From Fidelibacterota bacterium (GTDB lineage: Bacteria; Fidelibacterota; UBA8477; JABMPR01), in contig JABMOS010000006.1 of the NCBI GenBank assembly GCA_013203185.1, positions 1 to 49,633 on the forward strand: a stretch of DNA of 49,633 bases, in the 5' to 3' direction. The position numbers and the translations under genes were made by a program. Positions 8,312-16,323 of the stretch are shown here, piece after piece (the stretch's first letter is position 1; each line of letters starts with the position of its first letter). The notes beneath the pieces are model-generated. The model made no database searches and was not told where the DNA came from. It worked only from the letters and a program-made list of their open reading frames with translations.

Positions 8312-9514
8312 CTACTTGTACCACAAGACTGGAAAGCGTATGGGGAAATTCCTCAAGCCTTCCTGTGTTTCTGGTAGCGGGGGAAATTTACTCCATATGT
8401 CTAAATAGTCATTATTTGACAAAGCTGTACCTGCAAACAGCAAGGCGGGATGGCGCGCTGGCCATTCATCCCAATACATGACATCAGGTGGCAGGGTCCA
8501 TTTAGATTTGTCTGCAATGAAAGGTGTGATAAACGCCATACCCCTGGTCATTCCTCTACCGTCTTCAAGTGAGAAAGTCCATAGGTTGTCTTCCTCGGTG
8601 GAGAGGATATGGCATACCGCTGCCGATATATCCATATTGAAAAGTGAATATCCATACGGTTTGGTACGAGACAGCTCAAGATGGTAGCTGCCATCAGGTG
8701 ACATTTGATTAGGCAGCAAAACTGTCTTGTAGCGATCTCTACAATAATCAAGCACCTCCTCATTTCCTGTGAGTTTGGCATAAATCGAAGCTTGAAGGAC
8801 CCAACATGTCCCGTGGTTATTGGTACGCTCCCGCTCATCAATCCCATATTCATGGGTCATCATCCAATCCAGGAATTGGGAAAACCATAAATCATACTCT
8901 AGAAATTCTTCTTCAGAAATCATACCTGCATCATGGAGGAGGATGATTGCCTGAGCAGGTTCAACAAAATGGATTCCATCAATGAGACCTACGCCTCTTC
9001 CTGGGACTCTCCCTTTAATCGCCTGGGCATAGGCCATATTGGGATTCATCCTGGTTTCAGGATTAATGAACCATTGGTATAGATGATGGAGAGCTTCCTG
9101 GGCGTACATTTCATCTGAAGTCAATCTGTATGCAGCAGTAAGTGTCCCAACTGTGATACTCATCTCGCGCATGGCTTGACGATGTATGACAAAGTTCTCG
9201 GGATTGGTCATTCCATCTTTGCGCATATAGGGTCCATCAGGATCCTCGGGATTTGGCCACCAGTAGTCCCCTTCTGAATAGAAGTCATGTGCGCCCCCTT
9301 CACTTCTCTCACAGACTTCCTCAGTAACGCTTCTCGGTTTCTTATTCAGCATAGTATCTGCTGAGGCCAACACCCAGTCACGATCCACCTCTGCAATTAG
9401 GGCAGAAATGCCTGACGCAGCCTGGGTTTTGGCAGCGGGCTCCATACTAGGTGGAGCACAGTTTGAAAATATGCCAAACGCTAAAATAATTAGGACCATT
9501 CTTGAAGTTGTCAT
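8312..9514 (-). CDS. alginate-lyase-family (PF05426, PL5/PL38-like) lipoprotein
   Basis: A protein of 400 residues with a lipobox (FSNC, Cys19) and an alpha/alpha-barrel lyase body. Visible landmarks are YWWPNP at 84-89, PYMRKDG at 95-101 and the presumed active-site NNHG at 232-235, as in PF05426 enzymes that cut uronic-acid polymers by beta-elimination. Its start overlaps the GH2 stop in ATGA. Because it sits in the LacI operon with GH105 and UxaC, its substrate may be a glucuronate-containing polymer rather than alginate; PL38 enzymes are known to act on glucuronan. Substrate is inferred only. Confidence 0.8.
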   Translation of the reverse strand: MTTSRMVLIILAFGIFSNCAPPSMEPAAKTQAASGISALIAEVDRDWVLASADTMLNKKPRSVTEEVCERSEGGAHDFYSEGDYWWPNPEDPDGPYMRKDGMTNPENFVIHRQAMREMSITVGTLTAAYRLTSDEMYAQEALHHLYQWFINPETRMNPNMAYAQAIKGRVPGRGVGLIDGIHFVEPAQAIILLHDAGMISEEEFLEYDLWFSQFLDWMMTHEYGIDERERTNNHGTCWVLQASIYAKLTGNEEVLDYCRDRYKTVLLPNQMSPDGSYHLELSRTKPYGYSLFNMDISAAVCHILSTEEDNLWTFSLEDGRGMTRGMAFITPFIADKSKWTLPPDVMYWDEWPARHPALLFAGTALSNNDYLDIWSKFPPLPETQEGLRNFPIRFPVLWYK

Positions 9515-11985
9515 GGTGTCTGGATCCTTAAGTAGCTTCCCTTAAAATCCTGGGTACGTGCTTCAATAGTTGTGATGCCATTGTCACCAGGAATGAATTC
9601 GATAGAAGCCTTACCACTGGCAAATTCAATGACATCGCTCCCAGTAGGCGTGCCCTGGTATTTCAGCAGACTACCTGGACCATTGATATCAAAATAGACC
9701 CGCTTATTGTAATCTGGGCACAGCTCTCCAGCTTTATCAACAACGATTGCCTTAACCATGATATTTCCACCAGGCAAGGTTTCGCTGGAAAGCTTTACAT
9801 CGTGGGGATTACCTGGCTTCCCAATGATATAGCGAACGGAATGGGTGTCCTCTGTAATTTGCTTATTGTCTGCATACCCCTTGGCGACAAGGTTATTCTC
9901 GCCCTCCTTGAAGGTTACATCCCAGTGAAATCCTGCAGCTGGGTAATCCTGAATATCTCGTGTTCGCTTGCCCAACGATGTTCCATTGTGAATAAGTTCA
10001 ACTTCCTCACAATTACTAAATACTGAGATTTGTTTTACCTCATCCACCTTCCCAAATCTTTCTTTCCAGGTATGGGACTCGATATAGCAAAAGCTTGGAT
10101 CGGTAGTCCAATAGCTCTTGAATACATAATAGGCATCCTTGGGATTGCCCTCCCGGTCAACCAGTCCCTTTTGATTGATATATGGGATGGCATTTTCAGG
10201 ACGAAGTGGGGTTCCAAAATCCTTGAACGCCCATTGAGCATTGCCCGTTAACCAGTCAGCACTCTCACTTACCTTGAGATGCCAATCAAACAGATCCACT
10301 ATATAGGACTCACTCCAGTCACCAGAGGCTGAGACTTTTTTAATATTGATCATATTGGGTTTTTCGTCCCATTCGTCTTCTTTCACAAAGCCCTCACCAG
10401 TAATAGGATTCTCAGTATGTCGACCCACATGACTCGAGCCTCCATATTCCATATGAAAGAAGTGTTTATACTTTTTATTGGCTTTCTCTATGGCAGTCTG
10501 GAAGGTCTTGTATACTCCCGAATACCAACCAGCCCAAATAGATGGTGAAAAGACATCCGTAATCTCTGCTCCATCATAAAATTTCCGCATGGTGGTCAGT
10601 CGATATGGATCCAACTCATGGGCTAAATCATTGAGATGTGTGACATACGCTTTTAGCTTCTCAATGTCACCGCCACCTTCAAAGTCTGGCTGCCAGTAGA
10701 GTTCATTGCCGACTGACCAGAGGATGATGCTAGGGTGATTGTAATTCTGTGCGATCTGCTCACGGAAGAGACGTTCAGTATTGGCTTGCCACTCGTTACC
10801 ACCCATGCCACCCCGGCACCAGGGTAATTCATCCCACACCAATAATCCCAACTCATCACAAGCTCTATAGATTTCAGGATCCTGGGGATAATGTGCAAGT
10901 CTCACGAAGTTAGCACCCATTTCCTTAATCATCTCAATATCTTTGCGGTGCAGAGAATCAGGTAAAGCATTGCCCAGACCAGCCCATCCTTCATGTCGAT
11001 GGGTCCCCCGCAGGAGTAATCGTTCACCATTTAGAAAGAAGGGACCATGTTCCTTGAACTCAAACCAACGGTAGCCAATCTTCTCACTGATGTCATCACT
11101 AACTCCCTCACCATCCAAACTCACGTGGAGCGTGTATAGATTTGGTGAGGCTGGAGACCAGAGCATTGGATTTTGGAGTTCCGGCAAATCAAGGTTCACC
11201 ACTGCCTGCCCCGGGTTCAGGACAATTGCCTTATCAAACTCAGAGACCATAACTCCCTGTGGGTCAATTAGTTGAACCAGAGCTTTAACTTCCATTTTTC
11301 CATCACCCCAATTGGATATATCGAAATTCAGATTCGTGGTAGCTGATTCATTACTTACAGAAGGTGTTGATACATGGAGTGTACCAAGTGAAACTTGTGG
11401 GATTGATTTAAGCCAGACATCCCTTGTGATCCCACCAAATATGAAGAAATCAGATTTTTGCGATGGGATGATGTTGGGGTTCACAGAATTATCAACCCAG
11501 ACCAGAATCTCATTTGTCTTAAAAGGTATCAGGTAGCTAGTGACATCTACTTCAAAACCTACATAACCACCTATATGTCCCCCTGCCTCACGTCCATTGA
11601 CATATACTTTTGATGAAATGTTGACCCCTTCAAAATACAACATCCATCGTTTATCAATAAGGGGCACGCTGATGATTTTACGATACCATCCAGCATCACG
11701 ACGATAACCGGGATTGTTGTCAGTGGCATCCAGGGCATTCCATGTATGGGGTAAATTTATTGATTCCCACTCACCTGAAGGAATACTTTTAAGTCCCTCA
11801 GAGTCAGTAGCTTGCTCCAAATAGCTCCAGCCTTTATTCAGCAGAATTGATTCTCTTGATTGGGACGGATTCAATTCAATTTTTTGACTCATGTTGGTTG
11901 AGCCAATTGAGTTATCCTGGGGTGGAATACAAGCCACTAGAATGGCCGTAATTAGAATTGGTAATGTGGATCGAAAGAAGTTCAT
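9511..11985 (-). CDS. glycoside hydrolase family 2 lipoprotein (beta-glucuronidase/galactosidase type)
   Basis: 824 residues from the ATG at 11985, one base after the GH105 stop; the frame extends five codons further upstream without need. A lipobox ends at Cys19 (ILVAC). The GH2 order is visible: sugar-binding domain with PHTWNA, immunoglobulin-like domain, then the barrel with acid/base Glu428 in SVGNEL and nucleophile Glu513 in HMEYGG, and further beta-sandwich domains at the C terminus. GH2 covers beta-galactosidases, beta-glucuronidases and mannosidases; the motif alone does not decide. Among uronate enzymes a beta-glucuronidase or a side-chain beta-galactosidase is likely. Periplasmic or cell-surface location is inferred from the lipobox. 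Confidence 0.88.
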   Translation of the reverse strand: MNFFRSTLPILITAILVACIPPQDNSIGSTNMSQKIELNPSQSRESILLNKGWSYLEQATDSEGLKSIPSGEWESINLPHTWNALDATDNNPGYRRDAGWYRKIISVPLIDKRWMLYFEGVNISSKVYVNGREAGGHIGGYVGFEVDVTSYLIPFKTNEILVWVDNSVNPNIIPSQKSDFFIFGGITRDVWLKSIPQVSLGTLHVSTPSVSNESATTNLNFDISNWGDGKMEVKALVQLIDPQGVMVSEFDKAIVLNPGQAVVNLDLPELQNPMLWSPASPNLYTLHVSLDGEGVSDDISEKIGYRWFEFKEHGPFFLNGERLLLRGTHRHEGWAGLGNALPDSLHRKDIEMIKEMGANFVRLAHYPQDPEIYRACDELGLLVWDELPWCRGGMGGNEWQANTERLFREQIAQNYNHPSIILWSVGNELYWQPDFEGGGDIEKLKAYVTHLNDLAHELDPYRLTTMRKFYDGAEITDVFSPSIWAGWYSGVYKTFQTAIEKANKKYKHFFHMEYGGSSHVGRHTENPITGEGFVKEDEWDEKPNMINIKKVSASGDWSESYIVDLFDWHLKVSESADWLTGNAQWAFKDFGTPLRPENAIPYINQKGLVDREGNPKDAYYVFKSYWTTDPSFCYIESHTWKERFGKVDEVKQISVFSNCEEVELIHNGTSLGKRTRDIQDYPAAGFHWDVTFKEGENNLVAKGYADNKQITEDTHSVRYIIGKPGNPHDVKLSSETLPGGNIMVKAIVVDKAGELCPDYNKRVYFDINGPGSLLKYQGTPTGSDVIEFASGKASIEFIPGDNGITTIEARTQDFKGSYLRIQTP

Positions 11986-11986
11986 A

Positions 11987-13093
11987 CTAATTGTTCTCAC
12001 TTTTGATGAGGTTTATCATTTCAGAACCAGCTAAAAGGAACGCCCCTGCCCCATAGGCATGGGTATCTTCAAAGGATACATCTCTGGGATCCATTCCAAT
12101 ATCCTGAACCCAGCCAATCTTGCCATCTCCATGGACAGCGCGATTTAGAGCAGACCAGCCACTCTCGACTATTGGGAGATAATCATCCTTCTCCAGGTAC
12201 CCTTGATTGATGCCCCAGGCCAAAGCATAAACGATAAAGCCGCTTCCACTGCTCTCAGGATTTGGATATTCCTCAGAATCAAGAAGACTTGAACGCCAGA
12301 ATCCATCAGCACCCTGAAGACCTTTGAGAGAAAAGGCCAGTGTTTTAAAGAGTTCGATATAAGACTCCCGCTGCTTATCTGTTTCAGGCAAATTGGCAAT
12401 TATGCGTGGCAGTCCAGCAATAACCCATCCATTTCCCCGAGACCAAAACACCTTCGCACCATTCTTGGAGCGTCGATAGAAATATCTTTGGTCACGGTAA
12501 AACAGTCCATCATTCCGATCAAACAGATATTCGGCTGTATCCCAATACATTTTGTGTAAATATTTGTGATACTTCTTATTCCCAGTAACTGTGCCCAGTT
12601 GAGCCAATGTGGGTGGCGACATAAACAAGGCATCACACCACCACCAGTCTTCACGACCGAGCTTTGGGTTGGCAATCAATTGGTCATAAACGCCCTTCAC
12701 AGCCTTCAGACGCTTATCATTTTTCGAATTGGCGTGTAGACTCAAGTAGACCGAGCCACAGGCATGATCGTCGGCATGACGCAAACGTGGACCTAGCTCA
12801 TAATTATTGTTTTTTGCCCACGTCTCTGCATGGTTTTGATAGAACTTGTCACCTGTGGCCTCATATGCTCCCATAACGCCTATATAAAAGGAAGCTGGAA
12901 CCCATCCGTTGCGGAAGTTTCGATTCTTGCTGCGATGTTGGCTGGGATTTTCAAATTGATATTGAGCCACACTTTTCATCTGGACTTTAATATCATCAAT
13001 TTTATTGATTTGATCTCGACTTAGATAGTTCTGGCCAAAGCCACTTGTAAAAAGTGCAGCAATAAGTAAGGTTCGGATAAAATATTGGTTCAT
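11987..13093 (-). CDS. GH105 unsaturated glucuronyl/galacturonyl hydrolase
   Basis: An (alpha/alpha)6 barrel of 368 residues with a signal peptide (cleavage near GFGQ). It hydrolyses the unsaturated uronate from the non-reducing end of oligosaccharides left by lyases. The two acidic landmarks of YteR-like enzymes are present: the aspartates in RHADD at 105-109 and Asp154 in WWWCDALFMSPP. The C terminus has EDTHAYGAGAFLLAGSEM, as in the family. First enzyme gene after the LacI regulator, eight bases away. Its product would feed KduI. Rhamnogalacturonan and ulvan oligomers are both possible substrates. Confidence 0.9.
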   Translation of the reverse strand: MNQYFIRTLLIAALFTSGFGQNYLSRDQINKIDDIKVQMKSVAQYQFENPSQHRSKNRNFRNGWVPASFYIGVMGAYEATGDKFYQNHAETWAKNNNYELGPRLRHADDHACGSVYLSLHANSKNDKRLKAVKGVYDQLIANPKLGREDWWWCDALFMSPPTLAQLGTVTGNKKYHKYLHKMYWDTAEYLFDRNDGLFYRDQRYFYRRSKNGAKVFWSRGNGWVIAGLPRIIANLPETDKQRESYIELFKTLAFSLKGLQGADGFWRSSLLDSEEYPNPESSGSGFIVYALAWGINQGYLEKDDYLPIVESGWSALNRAVHGDGKIGWVQDIGMDPRDVSFEDTHAYGAGAFLLAGSEMINLIKSENN

Positions 13094-13101
13094 ATACTCC
13101 C

Positions 13102-14130
13102 CTATGCCTGTCTTCCTGGACCCACACAGGTGTTGCCTACATTGATCTCAACAGGGACATTTATATTATTTTCTATAAGTTTTGCTGGATTATCGATTTG
13201 TTCAAGAAGTTTAGAAAGTGCCAGAACTCCGATCTCTGCAGCGGGTTGATTAATCCCAGTAATTGAGGGCGTGATTAATTCATTGTATTCACTATTCCCA
13301 AAGCACACCAGATCCACATCTTGCGGGATTTTTATTCCTAACTCTCTACTTCTGAGCAGAACGCCTAGAGCAACGGGATAAGTGACTGCGAATATTATCT
13401 GAGGCAATGGTCCCTGTTCTAAAAGTTTATCGAGTCCTGAAAATCCATCTGATCGACTGAAGCCGCCCAGTACAATATGATTTTCGGCTGGCTTCAAACC
13501 GTGAGAATCTAAAGCTTTCATAAAACCCTTAAAACGATGCTGACTGATACTAACCTGCTCATATCCACCGATGTGACCAAATTCAGTATAGCCTTTGTTG
13601 ATGGCGTATTCTACAAGATCACTAGCCCCTTGCTCATCTGCAGAACGAATACATACAAAGCCCTGATCTTCAATGACACGATCAAAGAACACCAGCGGCG
13701 TACCGGATTCTACGACATATTTGAATATCTCTACATCAGTTGTCTTTTCAGTCACGGATACCAGCAATCCATCGACCCGCATGGATAGCAAGGTTTCGAT
13801 ATGTTTACGCTCTAGCTCGGCGTTCTCTTCAGAAACCATCATGACAATTTCATAATTCTGCTCATTGGCAGATATATATATGGCATCAATTGCACGGGTA
13901 AGAAAGTGATGAGCGATCTTGGGCACGACCAATCCAATGGTTCTAGTATGTTTGGCAGAAAGTTTTTGGGCGAGAATGTTTGGTCGATATCCCAGTTCAT
14001 GTGCCAGGGCCAAAACTTTTTCTGTTGTGGCTTTCCCAATATCAGACTGTCCCCTGAGTGCTTTGGACACTGACACCTTGGAGATACCAAGGCGGTTCGC
14101 AATATCCTGGAGGGTAACTGGCTTTGACAT
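13102..14130 (-). CDS. LacI-family transcriptional regulator
   Basis: 342 residues. The N-terminal helix-turn-helix reads TLQDIANRLGISKVSVSKAL at 6-25, followed by the hinge region (LAQKLSAKHTRTIGLVVPK) and a periplasmic-binding-protein-like effector domain. It heads the operon that runs down to 482, so it probably represses its own operon and responds to a uronate or KDG-like inducer. Two palindromic operator-like sites lie just upstream (14146-14170). Family is certain; target and inducer are inferred from position. Confidence 0.93.
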   Translation of the reverse strand: MSKPVTLQDIANRLGISKVSVSKALRGQSDIGKATTEKVLALAHELGYRPNILAQKLSAKHTRTIGLVVPKIAHHFLTRAIDAIYISANEQNYEIVMMVSEENAELERKHIETLLSMRVDGLLVSVTEKTTDVEIFKYVVESGTPLVFFDRVIEDQGFVCIRSADEQGASDLVEYAINKGYTEFGHIGGYEQVSISQHRFKGFMKALDSHGLKPAENHIVLGGFSRSDGFSGLDKLLEQGPLPQIIFAVTYPVALGVLLRSRELGIKIPQDVDLVCFGNSEYNELITPSITGINQPAAEIGVLALSKLLEQIDNPAKLIENNINVPVEINVGNTCVGPGRQA

Positions 14131-14145
14131 GAGCGAGCTGGGTCC

Positions 14146-14170
14146 TTAATCGGTTTACTTTACCGGTTAA
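14146..14170 (-). promoter_or_regulatory. tandem LacI-type operators upstream of the LacI-headed operon
   Basis: TTTACCGGTTAA (14159-14170) is a near-perfect 12-base palindrome (10 of 12 positions) centred on the CG that LacI-family proteins prefer. TTAATCGGTTTA (14146-14157) is a weaker neighbouring copy with centre-to-centre distance 13. Both lie 16 to 40 bases upstream of the LacI ATG, at or just after the candidate -10 element, the expected place for a repressor. Confidence 0.6.
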
Positions 14171-14196
14171 GTTAGCCCGCTATCGGAGAAAGACAA
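14169..14196 (-). promoter_or_regulatory. candidate promoter of the LacI operon
   Basis: On the minus strand TTGTCT (14196-14191) and TAACTT (14174-14169) are 16 bases apart. The -10 match is poor, so this is tentative. Its position directly upstream of the operators supports it. Confidence 0.3.
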
Positions 14197-14231
14197 TAGT
14201 TTCATTAACTAGTGGCTGAGCATTTCGAGCA

Positions 14232-14254
14232 GTCTTCGTTCACCGAGCTACGAC
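14232..14254. repeat. REP-like hairpin, same family as the copy next to the tRNA
   Basis: GTCTTCGTTC-acc-GAGCTACGAC folds as a hairpin with two internal mismatches and a three-base loop. Spacing, mismatch positions and most bases match the hairpin at 49476-49507 (CTTCGCTCTGCGAGCTATG; 15 of 19 identical in the core). It lies in the gap between the esterase stop (14283) and the LacI start; the rest of that gap holds only the LacI operators and promoter. Confidence 0.45.
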
Positions 14255-14282
14255 CTACCAAGCAAGCTCAATGTACGGATGC

Positions 14283-16250
14283 TTATTCGGTTGTATCCGG
14301 CCAATCATCGGTCTTGAAGGGCGATGCCGGAAGACCACTCTCATTGGTGAGATTGCAATGGGGATTGGCACCCCAGGCGTAGCGAAGTGCTACAGGACGT
14401 TTGACATGCTTTGAAGTCACAATCACTTTGCTGCCCTTGATTTTTGCATCAGCCCAATAAAACTTACCATCTTCTTCTGCCAGACTAAAACCGGCTATAT
14501 CTCCGCCATCTTTACTGCTGAGACCTCCTCCTGTTTCATCAAAAACAACCACTGCCCTGCCCCATTTAAAAGAATGGGATTTGTATTTTGGTCCCTCTGC
14601 CTGTACGTCCAGCCCATAGACATCTCGAAGGGCTAACAAGGCCAGTCTATACCCTACATCCTGTTTGTTCTTGGGGTGAATATCTCGGGCGTCGCCAATA
14701 TCAATAGTCACGGCCATGGAAGTGTTTGGTAATTCAAGGGCTTGTAACTGCGCATGACGCAATTCGGCCCAATTCGCCTCACCTGGAATTGATTTTCGCT
14801 CTCCCCAATTCGGCAACTGGGCATAGAGAAAGGGAAAGTCTCCTTGATTCCACGCCCTTCGCCAATCCTTGATCATCAGGGGAAATGTGCTCCGATATTC
14901 ATGGGCTCTACTGGCATTGGATTCGCCCTGGTACCAGATAACCCCACGCATTGAAAGATTGGTGAGAGGTGCCAGCATGGCATTGTACAGTACCGTTGGC
15001 CTATTATGCAAATAAGGTCGTTCAGGTGGTAATATTTCGTGATCTTCCCAATTCATCAAAGGTTTATACGACCATTTACCAGCCAACCATAGCGTATCTC
15101 CACCATTTACTGGTGTCAGGTACAAATCCTGCTCTCTCCCCCACAGGCCACCACGACGATTCACATCCAGCACCCGTACAGTCAGATTATTTTCTCCCGT
15201 CGAGAAGTACGTAGGATCAATGGCGTACTCGCTGGCCCGAGACGTGGACATATTATTGCCAACCTCGTGTCCATTCACATAGGTCCAGTCATAATCATCT
15301 ACAGTTCCCAGACTTAAAAATAGTTCCTGACCTTTCCAGCCTGCTGGAATATTGATTAATCTCTGGAACCACATTATTCCATCAAATTTCTCAAAACCCG
15401 GTGTGTGCTCCCAGTAGCCTGGAATATCCATTACTGGCCAGGATTCCTCTGCTACACTGAAAGCAAGATTTCTGGTTAGATCACCAGCTAGACTGTCAAC
15501 CAGGTTTATCCACGCAGCATTAGATTGTCTATATGCCTTCAGATAAGATTCATCTGCTTCTGAATTACTCAATTTCACATTGGCTATGGCATCTTCGAAT
15601 AATCCGGCACGGGATAAGGCTTCTGCACTGGTCCATGCTTCAATCTTTGTTCCACCCCAGGATGTATGAACGAGACCAATGGGAATGCCTTCAAGACCTT
15701 TTTGAAGATCACGGGCAAAGAAATATGCTGTGGCTGAAAAATTTTCGATGGACTCTGGTGTGACTGGAAACCAACCGGCGCTCACCACATTATTCAACGG
15801 GTTTGAAGCCATAGCACGCTTTACGGTGAAATGACGGATATTGGGATAGTGAGCGTTTTCAATTTCCTGTTTGTAGTTATTGATCCTGGAACTGCCCCCA
15901 ACCGTCATGCCCATATTGGATTGGCCAGAACAAATCCAGACTTCACCCATGAGAATGTTGGAATATTTGAGGGTATCATCAGCTATGACCAGCATGTCAA
16001 AAGGACCGCCAACGGGTTTCGCAGATAGTTCCAGGTTCCAGGCTCCATCAGAATCAACGAGGGTTTGACCCTTGATGTCTGCCAGCTCTACACGAACCTG
16101 AGTGCCAGTCTCTCCCCATCCCCACACTTTGATGGGCATATCCCGCTGGAGTACCATGTTATCCCCAAATATTGAGGAGACGGACAGGTCACTGCCTAAG
16201 AGCAAACTAATATTCAGAACCGCAACAAATATCCTCATTGAACTATGCAA
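14283..16250 (-). CDS. sialate O-acetylesterase-like (SASA domain) carbohydrate esterase
   Basis: 655 residues, exported by an N-terminal signal peptide. The esterase block contains GQSNM at 109-113 with nucleophile Ser111, and a later DARDIHPKNK supplies the Asp and His of the triad. Between them sits an inserted beta-sandwich domain of about 150 residues, as in family proteins. These enzymes remove acetyl groups from glycans, and alginate of bacterial origin can be acetylated. A TTG start at 16250 has AGAGAGG seven bases upstream; the ATG at 16238 is the alternative and has worse spacing. It is the last gene of the SDR-PL17 operon. True substrate unknown. Confidence 0.85.
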   Translation of the reverse strand: MHSSMRIFVAVLNISLLLGSDLSVSSIFGDNMVLQRDMPIKVWGWGETGTQVRVELADIKGQTLVDSDGAWNLELSAKPVGGPFDMLVIADDTLKYSNILMGEVWICSGQSNMGMTVGGSSRINNYKQEIENAHYPNIRHFTVKRAMASNPLNNVVSAGWFPVTPESIENFSATAYFFARDLQKGLEGIPIGLVHTSWGGTKIEAWTSAEALSRAGLFEDAIANVKLSNSEADESYLKAYRQSNAAWINLVDSLAGDLTRNLAFSVAEESWPVMDIPGYWEHTPGFEKFDGIMWFQRLINIPAGWKGQELFLSLGTVDDYDWTYVNGHEVGNNMSTSRASEYAIDPTYFSTGENNLTVRVLDVNRRGGLWGREQDLYLTPVNGGDTLWLAGKWSYKPLMNWEDHEILPPERPYLHNRPTVLYNAMLAPLTNLSMRGVIWYQGESNASRAHEYRSTFPLMIKDWRRAWNQGDFPFLYAQLPNWGERKSIPGEANWAELRHAQLQALELPNTSMAVTIDIGDARDIHPKNKQDVGYRLALLALRDVYGLDVQAEGPKYKSHSFKWGRAVVVFDETGGGLSSKDGGDIAGFSLAEEDGKFYWADAKIKGSKVIVTSKHVKRPVALRYAWGANPHCNLTNESGLPASPFKTDDWPDTTE

Positions 16251-16323
16251 AAGCTACCTCTCTCCCTGGCAATCGAACCTGGTGCACATATTTGCTTAAA
16301 TACCTTTCGTCCAGTAGTGTTTG

